This document shows positions 1 through 6,297 of a stretch of DNA of 7,424 nucleotides, piece by piece. The stretch is from NCBI GenBank assembly GCA_013817135.1, contig JACDDF010000092.1, positions 1 to 7,424 on the forward strand, in the 5' to 3' direction. Position 1 is the stretch's first letter; each line of letters begins with the position of its first letter. The translations under genes and the position numbers were made by a program. Source of the DNA: Nitrospirales bacterium (GTDB lineage: Bacteria > Nitrospirota > Nitrospiria > Nitrospirales > UBA8639). Below the pieces are notes generated by a model that made no database searches, was not told the DNA's origin, and was given only the letters and a program-made list of their open reading frames with translations.

Positions 1-3000
1 ATGTTGACTTCCACAGAAAGCCCATATTGTTTCATATCCTCGGCCAGCCACCGTAACGCCTCCACCAACCCGAATTGATACAGCACAGACGGAACCAGTT
101 GGGCCACCAGGGAGCGGGTATAGCCTAACGATTGATCCAGGATACCATCAATTTCCTGGAGAACCGGGAGCATACTTCCCTCACCCGTCATCTGCTCGAG
201 CCGGTTGACCCGCAACCGGCAGGCCACGAGAAGTTGAGCCAGAAAATCATGAAGTTCCTCTGCCACCCTGCGTCTCTCCCGCTGTTCGGTCAGAATCAGA
301 TCGCCGACCAGGGCCTGCAGGCGCGATTGATTTTGGCGCAGTTCCTCAGTGCGTTTCGCGATGCGATTTTCTAATTTTGTCGTGAGATGTTGGAGTTGCT
401 CCTGCGTCGTTTTTATTTCGGTAATGTCGGTATTGGTGCCGATCCATCGAATCACCTCCCCCTGCTGATTCCGAATGGGCACGGCCCGGGAGAGGAACCA
501 CCGATATTCTCCATTTTTGTCCTTGAGAGGAAAGGTGTCTTCCCATATGTGACCGGTTTGAAAACACCGGCTGATCTTCTCAACCACCCGTTCAACATGA
601 TCGGGATGATGGACACTTTTCCAACCCCACCCTTCCATATCTTTGAGGGTGGTACCGGTATATTCGTACCAGCGTGCGTTGTACCAAAAGATCCATCCGG
701 TCGAATCGGCCACCCAGGCGAATTGGGAAATCGTATTGGCAAGAGTACGAAATCGCTCTTCACTTTCCCGATGTTGGGCCTCGATGTCCTTCTGATAGGA
801 CAGATCAAGCACCAACCCGACATACCCCATATATCTGCCATCCGGGTCAAACCGCGGGGAAGCTGAATCCAGAACATAATGATACTCGCCATGTTGACTC
901 CGAAGTCGGTATTCCAGGCGAACGGCATTTCTTTTTCTGTTCGCCTCGTGAAACTTCTGTAGAACGGATGGACGATCCTCAGGATGAATAGCAAACAACC
1001 ATCCCTCCCCCAGGCCGGTTGCCTCTGTCTGACCGGTCAAGTCATACCAGGTTTGACTGAGAAAAATGCAATTCCCGTCTGCTTCCGTGAGCCAGGTCAT
1101 GATTTCGGGGTGGTGGGCCAGATGCCGGAAGCGTGATTCATATTCGATCGCTGCACGACGCATGGTGGCCAACCTCAATGTTTTTTTGACTCTGGCCAGA
1201 AGTTCTTTCGCCGAAAACGGCTTGACGAGATAGTCATCCGCACCGGTCAGAAGCCCATCCACTTCGGCCACCTGACCGGCCCTTGCCGAGAGGAAAATAA
1301 ACGGCGTCGATTGCAAATCCTGATCGGATCGAAGACGTGTAAGCAATTCAAGGCCATCAATTCGGGGCATCATGATATCACTCAGAATCAGGTGGGGACG
1401 GACCGTGTGAAGCCGTTCCAGGGCTTCCTGCCCGTCGCAGGCCGAGACCACCTCATAGTCGGCACGCAGTAATCGCGTCACATAATCCCGCATATCCCGA
1501 TTGTCTTCCACCAATAAAATGATGGGACGTGACTGATTCGTCTTCGGAAGGGACTCTCTTTCATCCTGGAGAACTCCTTTACGCAGCGGTATATGATCTG
1601 TTCCTCCCGCCCATTGATCAGATTCCAGGGTGAAGGACGTCACCAGACTCTGGTCGGTTTGATCCGTAGCTGTGTGGCATACCTGCTCCGGCGGGAGGTG
1701 AGAAAAGCCGAACGGCAACGTCACGGCAAACACACTTCCCTTTCCGGATTCACTCTCCACATGAATCTTCCCGCCATGCATTTCTACCAACTCCTTCACT
1801 AAGGCCAGACCGACTCCGGTTCCCTCACATGTTCTCCCCTGGGCTTCCTTGGCCCTATAGAATCGGTCAAACACATGGGAAAGCGTCTCCCGACTCATAC
1901 CGACACCGGAATCTCCGACCCGGACATCCACGCACTCAGCCTGTTGAATAACTTCCACAGAAACCCGTCCTTGCAGCGTGAATTTCAGGGCATTAGAAAG
2001 CAGGTTCAGAATGATTTTTTCCCAGGAGCTTCGATCAACATAGACCGGTTGAGACAGCGTGGAACAGGACACGATAAAATCCAGACCGGCTTTTTTCATG
2101 GCAGATTCAAACGTCGATGCCAGGTCATTGGTCAACTCACAGAGATCCACCGGTTCAAACAGGGCCTGCATCCGGCCCGCTTCCAGGCTGAAAAAAGCCA
2201 AAAGGGTATTCACCAGTTTCAACATACGGACGGTATTGCGGTGGGCCATCGTCAATGCCGAGTCGGCATCATTGGCATTGGGGTTCATGGCCTCATCCAA
2301 GGAACCAAGAATAAGCGTCAGGGGCGTTCGAAACTCATGGCTCACATTGTTGAAAAATTCGGTTTTCGCCCGGTTCAGTTCCGCTAAGGCTTCAATACGT
2401 TTCCGCTCCTCGGTCCGGACCTGCGCACGATTTATCCCACCCGAAATTCCCTTGGCGAGCAGATTCAGAAACTCACGGTACCTGTCATCAATCGCCAGCC
2501 TCGAACTGATCCCAACTATCAGATAGCCGGATTTTTTTTCTGTCTCCCACGACTCCAAATGGAGCACCATGCCCTGGCGGGACGTCTCCGGCCAGGCCCC
2601 TCCGGGAGGATCCAGAGAGACGTCAAACGGAAATGTGAACTCTTCCCACTTAAGCGAAAGTGAAAGTGGCCACCACGGCTGGGGATGGACTCTATCCCCA
2701 CCCACCTCGAGTCGAAGTGGAGTCAGGAGTGAATCAGTCGGAAAACCTGATTGTGCGGCGAGAGACAGAGCACGTTCTTCACTATCCCACAAATAGATGA
2801 GACTGAACGGGATATCAAAGGGATTGGTTGTGAGTGCTTCAGCCGAGAATCGGCAAACCTCCTCCACCGAATGAGCACGTTCGATGACTGCGGAAATTTG
2901 TCTGAGGGTATTGAGCCTGCGCCCTTTTAATACCTGGCTGGTCTCTTCGGTACAGGCACAAAAAAGTCCTAGGACGGCTCCTTCTTCATGCCTGATGGGA

Positions 3001-3380
3001 CTATACGAAAAGGTAAAATAGGTTTCTTCTAGAAACCCGTACCGCCCCATAAAAAGCGGCAGATCCTCATTCCACGTGGCGCGACCTTCTTGAAAGACCG
3101 TTTGCACTTGTGGATCGATGACCTCCCAAACATCGGCCCAAATGTCGGAGGCAGATTCTCCCAGGGCTTTCGGATGCCGGTTACCCAGCATCGGGATATA
3201 GGCATCGTTATAAATATTGACCTGATGTTCCCCCCACCAAACAAACATGGGATATCTCGAATCCAGAATAATTTGTACAGCGGTTTTGAGCTCAGAGGGC
3301 CAGTTTGCCCTATCTCCCAAGGGAGTTTCCGTCCAATCTTTATTCCGAATGAGTTCTGACATCTGATTTGAAGACATCAT
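1..3380 (-). CDS. Hybrid multi-sensor histidine kinase with two kinase cores (3' end beyond window)
   Basis: One frame stays open for 1126 codons and leaves through the left edge. Domains in order: an N-terminal PAS (about 15-150, with FVWWGE and FTFSYSPIRHEEG); GAF (about 160-317); HisKA with VSHEFRTPLT, phospho-acceptor His348; HATPase_c with N-box Asn463, G1 box DSGVG at Asp490 and G2 box GTGVGLALV at Gly520; a receiver (about 619-735) with acidic pair Glu625/Asp626, phospho-acceptor Asp668 and Lys720; two PAS domains (about 745-870 and 872-995, the second with a PAC tail); then a HisKA_3 helix RRRVAEELHDFLAQLL with His1044. The first core is complete; the second lacks its ATPase because the window ends. 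Expected role: cytosolic ATP-dependent autophosphorylation and phosphorelay; no membrane segment was noticed, and the signal sensed is unknown. Start ATG 3380 has AAAGGA about 7 bases upstream; in-frame ATGs at 3377 and 3362 are alternatives. HisKA_3 kinases usually pair with NarL/LuxR-type regulators, which may lie beyond base 1. Confidence 0.95.
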   Translation of the reverse strand, partial: MMSSNQMSELIRNKDWTETPLGDRANWPSELKTAVQIILDSRYPMFVWWGEHQVNIYNDAYIPMLGNRHPKALGESASDIWADVWEVIDPQVQTVFQEGRATWNEDLPLFMGRYGFLEETYFTFSYSPIRHEEGAVLGLFCACTEETSQVLKGRRLNTLRQISAVIERAHSVEEVCRFSAEALTTNPFDIPFSLIYLWDSEERALSLAAQSGFPTDSLLTPLRLEVGGDRVHPQPWWPLSLSLKWEEFTFPFDVSLDPPGGAWPETSRQGMVLHLESWETEKKSGYLIVGISSRLAIDDRYREFLNLLAKGISGGINRAQVRTEERKRIEALAELNRAKTEFFNNVSHEFRTPLTLILGSLDEAMNPNANDADSALTMAHRNTVRMLKLVNTLLAFFSLEAGRMQALFEPVDLCELTNDLASTFESAMKKAGLDFIVSCSTLSQPVYVDRSSWEKIILNLLSNALKFTLQGRVSVEVIQQAECVDVRVGDSGVGMSRETLSHVFDRFYRAKEAQGRTCEGTGVGLALVKELVEMHGGKIHVESESGKGSVFAVTLPFGFSHLPPEQVCHTATDQTDQSLVTSFTLESDQWAGGTDHIPLRKGVLQDERESLPKTNQSRPIILLVEDNRDMRDYVTRLLRADYEVVSACDGQEALERLHTVRPHLILSDIMMPRIDGLELLTRLRSDQDLQSTPFIFLSARAGQVAEVDGLLTGADDYLVKPFSAKELLARVKKTLRLATMRRAAIEYESRFRHLAHHPEIMTWLTEADGNCIFLSQTWYDLTGQTEATGLGEGWLFAIHPEDRPSVLQKFHEANRKRNAVRLEYRLRSQHGEYHYVLDSASPRFDPDGRYMGYVGLVLDLSYQKDIEAQHRESEERFRTLANTISQFAWVADSTGWIFWYNARWYEYTGTTLKDMEGWGWKSVHHPDHVERVVEKISRCFQTGHIWEDTFPLKDKNGEYRWFLSRAVPIRNQQGEVIRWIGTNTDITEIKTTQEQLQHLTTKLENRIAKRTEELRQNQSRLQALVGDLILTEQRERRRVAEELHDFLAQLLVACRLRVNRLEQMTGEGSMLPVLQEIDGILDQSLGYTRSLVAQLVPSVLYQFGLVEALRWLAEDMKQYGLSVEVN

Positions 3381-3398
3381 CGAAAATTCCTTTTACCT

Positions 3399-3427
3399 GA
3401 AATAGCCGGGGTAAACGGACAAGACAA
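3399..3427 (-). promoter_or_regulatory. Candidate sigma-70-like promoter for the hybrid kinase
   Basis: On the minus strand, TTGTCT (3427-3422, 4 of 6 to the -35 consensus) is followed after exactly 17 bases by TATTTC (3404-3399, a weak -10). Transcription would start a few bases before the kinase SD, giving a very short leader. The match is weak and could be chance. Confidence 0.22.
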
Positions 3428-3632
3428 AAGGCGGAGTATGGCCCGATGGATCGAATTTCGCAGATTTGACCGTAACACATCCGCCCCACATTTCCATTTG
3501 ACAAATCAGGACTTTCCATCATCTTTTCGACATCCGATGGCCTGCCTTTCGCTCCTCTCCACCCACATAGTTGGCACAATATTCCCCCTAGGGTCACGCT
3601 CAGGAGAATCAAGGGATTTTAACAGTACGGAA

Positions 3633-3661
3633 TTGCCGGCCATTTCGTTAATTTGTACAAC
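3633..3661 (+). promoter_or_regulatory. Candidate promoter for the leader ORF and HTH gene
   Basis: TTGCCG (3633-3638) and TACAAC (3656-3661) are separated by 17 bases, and each matches 4 of 6 sigma-70 consensus positions. A start near 3668 would place the GAGGAG SD at 3682-3687 about 15 bases into the transcript, which fits the gene arrangement. Other sigma classes cannot be excluded. Confidence 0.28.
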
Positions 3662-3696
3662 ATTACAGATGGCATGGATCTGAGGAGATGAAATTT

Positions 3697-3741
3697 ATGT
3701 TTAATTCATTCTTTATCCCCAAGCAAGGAGGCCGACGTTGA
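3697..3741 (+). CDS. Possible 14-residue leader peptide, translationally coupled to the HTH gene
   Basis: ATG at 3697 is preceded by GAGGAG (3682-3687) with a 9-base spacer and opens a 14-codon frame reading MFNSFFIPKQGGRR, stopped by TGA at 3739-3741. The stop overlaps the TTG start of the next gene (shared bases TTGA), a classic arrangement for translational coupling. Another in-frame ATG at 3688 sits too close to the SD to be preferred. The AAGGAGG SD of the next gene lies inside the leader, so translation of the leader could expose or block it. The peptide has no run of one regulatory amino acid, so an amino-acid attenuator is unlikely. It may simply be a chance frame. Confidence 0.33.
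   Translation: MFNSFFIPKQGGRR
3725..3731 (+). promoter_or_regulatory. Strong ribosome binding site that decides a TTG start
   Basis: AAGGAGG lies 6 bases before the TTG at 3738. It is a perfect anti-SD match and the main reason for choosing this rare start codon. An in-frame TAA at 3702-3704 closes the frame just upstream, with no ATG between. Confidence 0.8.
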
Positions 3742-4664
3742 AAACCTTAACCTCATCAACCAATGGTGTGATTAATAGTCCTCAAGAGTTCAAACAGTTT
3801 ATTCCGGCAAACTTCTCCTATTTTCTGGAACGTTCCTCAGGCCATATCCGGCGTATTTTGCAAGATATGGGGCAATGGGCGGACAATTCGGCACATGAAA
3901 AATTATTGTTGCGCCTTTCTTTTGACCTGGTTGAAAGGTTTATCGAATACTGTCCATCGCAACTCCCCTGCCGGCCTTCCCTGCTTTTGGATGGATTTAT
4001 ATCAGATTTTTTTGGAAAACCTCAGGAATCCAAGGAGTCATCAACTTCCAATCCGATCTTGTACCGGTTTCTGGATGGCCTGCTTAATCGAGCGGTACTC
4101 AGTCGGGATGGTTTGATCTGTCTCTTCTACCACTTTTACGGCATGAAGCCCGTCGAGGTCGGATTCCTTCTCGGTTTAGAGGAAGGCCAGACACAACGCA
4201 TCTATAAAAACTTTGCCCGATGGCGACAAAAGGGGTGGTTCCAAGCTTCAGAGGAGGTTGGATTAACCACGCATGACGTCCAATCTTTAGTGAAAAACCA
4301 AGAGGCTAACCCGGAATTATTCCATCAACAGGTTCGGGACAATTTACAAGAATTGTTGCCCTTCTATCGAAAAAGCGACCCCCCGTACTATCCCTGTCTC
4401 GAAGATTCCAAATGGCACGAAATGTTCAGGGAGGGGTACGGTTTTGATTACCGGATGTGGCATTTACCTCTCTGTCTTTCCTGTATGAATGTCATTACCC
4501 AAGTCGGCGACTCATTTCTTCTCAAACCCGACGTGGCCCTGAATTTTCATGTGTCTCCGCATTCATTGAAGGACGAAGAGATTTCCTGGCGGACTCCCGG
4601 GTCAAAAACCTCTTCCGGGAATAAAACGGGCAACCGTTTTTCTCGGGACCTTCAGATGGCATAA
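3738..4664 (+). CDS. Protein with a sigma-region-4-like helix-turn-helix, family not recognised
   Basis: This is a 308-residue protein that starts at TTG. Residues 120-165 (core: YGMKPVEVGFLLGLEEGQTQ, then RIYKNFARWRQKGW) look like the C-terminal helix-turn-helix of sigma-70 family proteins: a hydrophobic helix, a turn at GMKPVEVG, a second helix with Gln and Thr, and a basic Arg/Lys tail. The N-terminal part (about 15-95) is helical with many hydrophobic and aromatic residues and could be an interaction domain. The C-terminal part contains Cys220 and a CxxC pair (Cys246, Cys249) after a Trp/Tyr/His-rich stretch; metal binding or redox sensing is possible but unproven. No signal peptide or membrane span is visible, so a cytosolic DNA-binding role is inferred. 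It is divergent from the hybrid kinase and convergent with the lone receiver gene. It is not a complete sigma factor: I see no region 2. Confidence 0.8.
   Translation: MKTLTSSTNGVINSPQEFKQFIPANFSYFLERSSGHIRRILQDMGQWADNSAHEKLLLRLSFDLVERFIEYCPSQLPCRPSLLLDGFISDFFGKPQESKESSTSNPILYRFLDGLLNRAVLSRDGLICLFYHFYGMKPVEVGFLLGLEEGQTQRIYKNFARWRQKGWFQASEEVGLTTHDVQSLVKNQEANPELFHQQVRDNLQELLPFYRKSDPPYYPCLEDSKWHEMFREGYGFDYRMWHLPLCLSCMNVITQVGDSFLLKPDVALNFHVSPHSLKDEEISWRTPGSKTSSGNKTGNRFSRDLQMA
4623..4643 (+). terminator. Terminator-like hairpin inside the 3' end of the HTH gene
   Basis: AAAACGG (4623-4629) and CCGTTTT (4634-4640) form a perfect 7-bp stem closed by a GCAA (GNRA) tetraloop, followed by TCT. It lies about 20 bases before the stop codon at 4662-4664, so it would act within the last codons of the gene. 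Read on the other strand it also ends in TTTTAT, so it could serve the convergent receiver gene. The stem has only three G-C pairs. Confidence 0.35.
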
Positions 4665-4682
4665 AATTCCTCTACCAGGAAT
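4663..4682 (-). terminator. Weak hairpin with U-run downstream of the receiver gene
   Basis: On the minus strand ATTCCT (4682-4677) and AGGAAT (4671-4666) form a 6-bp stem with a 5-base loop, followed by TTTTAT. It lies in the convergent gap about 100 bases after the receiver gene's stop. The stem is short and A/T-rich, so this is only a candidate. Confidence 0.22.
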
Positions 4683-4778
4683 CTGAATGAATTTTGATAA
4701 TGAGACCGCGTTCACAATCGCGAACAGGGAGTGATGAGCTTTGGTAGACGAGCTTGTGATTGACCTGTCGTTTTCTCT

Positions 4779-5171
4779 TTAGCCTCTATTTCGCACAGTG
4801 GAAATAGGTGACTCCAGATCACTAAAGGCCTGAAGAAATAACATGGAGTTAAAAGGTTTTTCGAAGGTGTAGGATGCTCCCAGCAAATGGGCAAATCTTC
4901 TAATGTTGAACTTTGGTGCGCGAGTAGCCGAGAATGTCGCAATAATCAGAGGATGGATTTCTTGGGAGGTGATTTCAGCAATAAACGAAAACCCGCTTTT
5001 CTGTTCGAGGAACAAGTCTATGACGATGCAATCAAGGGATTGTTGTGCAGAGAGTCTGATTCCCTCTGAGAGTTTTCCCGCAACGACCATCTCGATTCCA
5101 CTCCAATCACAGATACGTTTCATGGACTCTTGTGAATCCGGATCGGGGTCAATTATAAGAAGCTTACTCAT
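4779..5171 (-). CDS. Stand-alone response regulator receiver (CheY-like)
   Basis: This 130-residue protein is a single receiver domain with no output domain. Counting from the ATG at 5171, the beta-1 segment KLLIIDPDPDS carries Asp8 and Asp10, the phospho-acceptor is Asp52 (CIVIDLF), the conserved Thr/Ser is in IIATFSA (Thr79 or Ser81), and the Lys-Pro switch is Lys105-Pro106 (FEKPF). The usual acidic pair is DP instead of DD, so one Mg-coordinating acid is replaced by proline. Such proteins pass phosphate or bind partner proteins, and here the nearby hybrid kinase is a plausible partner (inference). An in-frame GTG at 5174 lies directly before the ATG; a TAA just upstream limits the frame. 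No SD is visible, and TTTAAT (5185-5180) sits about 8 bases from the start, so a leaderless mRNA is possible. The gene converges on the HTH gene with a 114-base gap. Confidence 0.88.
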   Translation of the reverse strand: MSKLLIIDPDPDSQESMKRICDWSGIEMVVAGKLSEGIRLSAQQSLDCIVIDLFLEQKSGFSFIAEITSQEIHPLIIATFSATRAPKFNIRRFAHLLGASYTFEKPFNSMLFLQAFSDLESPISTVRNRG

Positions 5172-5337
5172 CACAGTAGATTAAAACAGGCAAGTCACTT
5201 CCGAAAGCCGGCGTCCTTATTTAGAGAAAATACAGAATTCCCCTTTAAGCAACTGCCAAACCATTTAGAAAATTGTCACTCTCGTTCTCAGCTTCAGTCG
5301 ACAACCAGTCCCATCGTTCGGAGCATTTTCCCTATTA

Positions 5338-5787
5338 TCAGGAAGTGGTCAACCAATTCGGATTTCGTAATCGAAGAAATTGAACGGTCGGGCGACTGCC
5401 GCCCCGCCTCATGCGCATTTCTGATTCCGCCATCGTGGGAATGGTTTCGGCCTTTGACAAGGGATATTTTTTCGATCCCCAGAGCAGAGTCCGGATATGG
5501 GCATCCCGCTTTGCGGAAAAAGGCCTGTCGGTAATATCAAATCGAACTCCACCCCACGGTTGCAATGAATAGATAAAAGTCGTTCCTGAAGAGCCCGCAA
5601 AAAGAGTTTTCCCATTTCGACATGTCTGTTGCAAATCGATAGGGGCAGAATCTATGCCCCGGTTTGCTCCTAACGGAACTTGAAAAGAGAAGAGCAGGAC
5701 TGAGACCGACACAACGAGCACAAATGGCAAAAAGATCAGACCCCTTCGTCCCTCACCAAGTCTGACATGTCCTAACGTCCCTTGCAT
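5338..5787 (-). CDS. Small membrane-anchored protein of unknown function
   Basis: The 149-residue product is not recognised. Basic residues (RLGEGRR) precede a hydrophobic segment at about 17-36 (LIFLPFVLVVSVSVLLF), which looks like a signal anchor or an uncleaved signal peptide, so most of the chain would lie outside the cytoplasm. The rest is polar with one cysteine (Cys56), several aromatics around residues 70-90 (FIYSLQPWGG) and a basic C-terminal stretch (MRMRRGG). The ATG at 5787 has GGGAG 7 bases upstream and a fair candidate promoter farther up. Codon choice resembles that of the neighbours. The C-terminal third has little family character, so a frameshifted or decayed end is possible. 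It lies 163 bases upstream of the receiver gene on the same strand; a shared transcript is possible but not shown. Confidence 0.55.
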   Translation of the reverse strand: MQGTLGHVRLGEGRRGLIFLPFVLVVSVSVLLFSFQVPLGANRGIDSAPIDLQQTCRNGKTLFAGSSGTTFIYSLQPWGGVRFDITDRPFSAKRDAHIRTLLWGSKKYPLSKAETIPTMAESEMRMRRGGSRPTVQFLRLRNPNWLTTS

Positions 5788-5849
5788 TGGCGGTCTCCCA
5801 ATCCCTTTTCATCACGAGTGGGATTCAGGCATTTTCCTAATCAGAATGA

Positions 5850-5877
5850 GCTATAACATTTACATGATACATGGCAA
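5850..5877 (-). promoter_or_regulatory. Candidate extended -10 promoter of the membrane-anchored protein gene
   Basis: On the minus strand TTGCCA (5877-5872, 5 of 6) is followed after 16 bases by TATAGC (5855-5850, 4 of 6), with TG one base before the -10 box. A start near 5843 gives a leader of roughly 55 bases to the ATG at 5787. It is the best sigma-70-like match found in the window. Confidence 0.42.
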
Positions 5878-6010
5878 TTAACCAATGGACATTTGTTTTC
5901 AATTTCTCTTAGAGTCTGTCCTTTATCAGCGCCGCCTGGATATGTGGCATGAGGCGCGTATAAGGATGAACGTTAAAAAACATCTGAGCCCGCGCCAAGA
6001 CATTTAATGA

Positions 6011-6057
6011 AAACGGGCCCGGACCATTCCTCACACTGGAACGCCACAGGCCCGTTT
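6011..6057. repeat. Perfect 9-bp inverted repeat with structured spacer
   Basis: AAACGGGCC (6011-6019) and GGCCCGTTT (6049-6057) are exact reverse complements, 29 bases apart. Inside the spacer, TTCC (6027-6030) can pair with GGAA (6038-6041), which would make one longer, interrupted hairpin. On the minus strand the distal arm is followed by TTCATT, a poor U-run. It could be a terminator, a REP-like palindrome or part of an RNA; the sequence alone does not decide. Confidence 0.55.
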
Positions 6058-6152
6058 AAGTGTCCAACAAAAGCTTACCGGGTAAGGTGAAAATTGATGG
6101 AAATTCGCTTCTAACCCTACGGTTGTCGCTGAGGTTGCACAATCCCTTGTAG

Positions 6153-6176
6153 AAAAATCCGGTTCTACGAAACCGG
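6153..6176 (-). terminator. Intrinsic terminator of the BON / small membrane protein operon
   Basis: On the minus strand CCGGTT (6176-6171) and AACCGG (6164-6159) form a 6-bp G/C-rich stem, extendable by one wobble pair to a CGTA loop, followed by ATTTTT (6158-6153). It begins 2 bases after the stop codon of the 26-residue protein. A run of T on the other side makes it potentially bidirectional. Confidence 0.72.
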
Positions 6177-6178
6177 TT

Positions 6179-6259
6179 TTAAAAAGAAAGGACTCCGAAC
6201 AACCATAATACAACTATGAGACTTACAGGCACTCCTAAGAGCCACATTAATATCGGCAT
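6179..6259 (-). CDS. 26-residue single-span membrane protein
   Basis: ATG at 6259 opens a 26-codon frame ending in TAA at 6181-6179. The peptide starts MPILMWLLGVPVSLIVV and continues with Leu, Trp and Phe to a C-terminal LSF. It is almost entirely hydrophobic, enough for one membrane span and nothing else, with no charged residue. AAAGGG stands 7 bases upstream as SD, and an intrinsic terminator follows the stop directly. The gap to the upstream BON-domain gene is 38 bases, so the two are probably co-transcribed. Very small hydrophobic proteins of this style are known beside envelope and stress genes, but I cannot name the family. SD, terminator and peptide composition together argue against a chance frame. 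Confidence 0.68.
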   Translation of the reverse strand: MPILMWLLGVPVSLIVVLWLFGVLSF

Positions 6260-6297
6260 GGTTTATCCCTTTCTACTTAAAGGTTGGTAAACAGAGA

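Larger units (their letters stand above)
3381..3696. other. Divergent intergenic control region
   Basis: About 316 bases lie between the start of the kinase (leftward) and the leader ORF of the HTH gene (rightward). I see no convincing gene here: the open frames on either strand lack SDs and any recognisable protein character. The stretch must carry the start signals of both divergent genes. One candidate promoter was found at each end. No strong hairpin or long repeat was noticed. Confidence 0.6.
5788..6178. other. Long non-coding stretch with dyads and a possible small RNA
   Basis: About 390 bases hold no convincing protein gene. Structures visible are GCGCC/GGCGC arms (5929-5933 and 5953-5957), a 9-bp inverted repeat (6011-6019 and 6049-6057), a 13-base dyad CTTACC-G-GGTAAG (6074-6086), and the terminator of the 26-residue protein gene (6153-6176). 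A plus-strand TGGATA, 16 bases, TATAAG arrangement (5937-5964) could drive a short RNA toward the 9-bp repeat. A 21-codon frame at 5942-6007 lacks an SD. Confidence 0.4.

Noticed and set aside
452..994. Minus-strand open frame of 180 codons
   Set aside because: It is out of frame with, and inside, the PAS-PAS portion of the kinase, which reads cleanly in its own frame.
1875..2387. Plus-strand open frame of 170 codons, with others at 387-866 and 2059-2526
   Set aside because: All lie opposite the histidine kinase, whose minus-strand frame shows unmistakable kinase and receiver motifs throughout. The plus-strand proteins have no domain character or SD.
3498..3526. TTGACA with a -10 box 17 bases later
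   Set aside because: The -35 box is perfect, but the hexamer at 3521-3526 (ATCTTT) does not resemble TATAAT, and the distance to the next gene is long.
3571..3588. TTGGCACAATATTCCCCC as a sigma-54 promoter
   Set aside because: The -24 like TGGCAC is present, but the required GC at -12 is missing (CC instead), and the kinase on the other strand gains nothing from it.
5942..6007. 21-codon plus-strand frame beginning MWHEARIRMNV
   Set aside because: No SD at a usable distance, mixed composition without a clear feature, and it lies in a dyad-rich stretch better read as non-coding.
6031..6213. Minus-strand 60-codon frame
   Set aside because: It runs through the end of the 26-residue gene, its terminator and the 9-bp inverted repeat, has no SD, and its composition is not protein-like.
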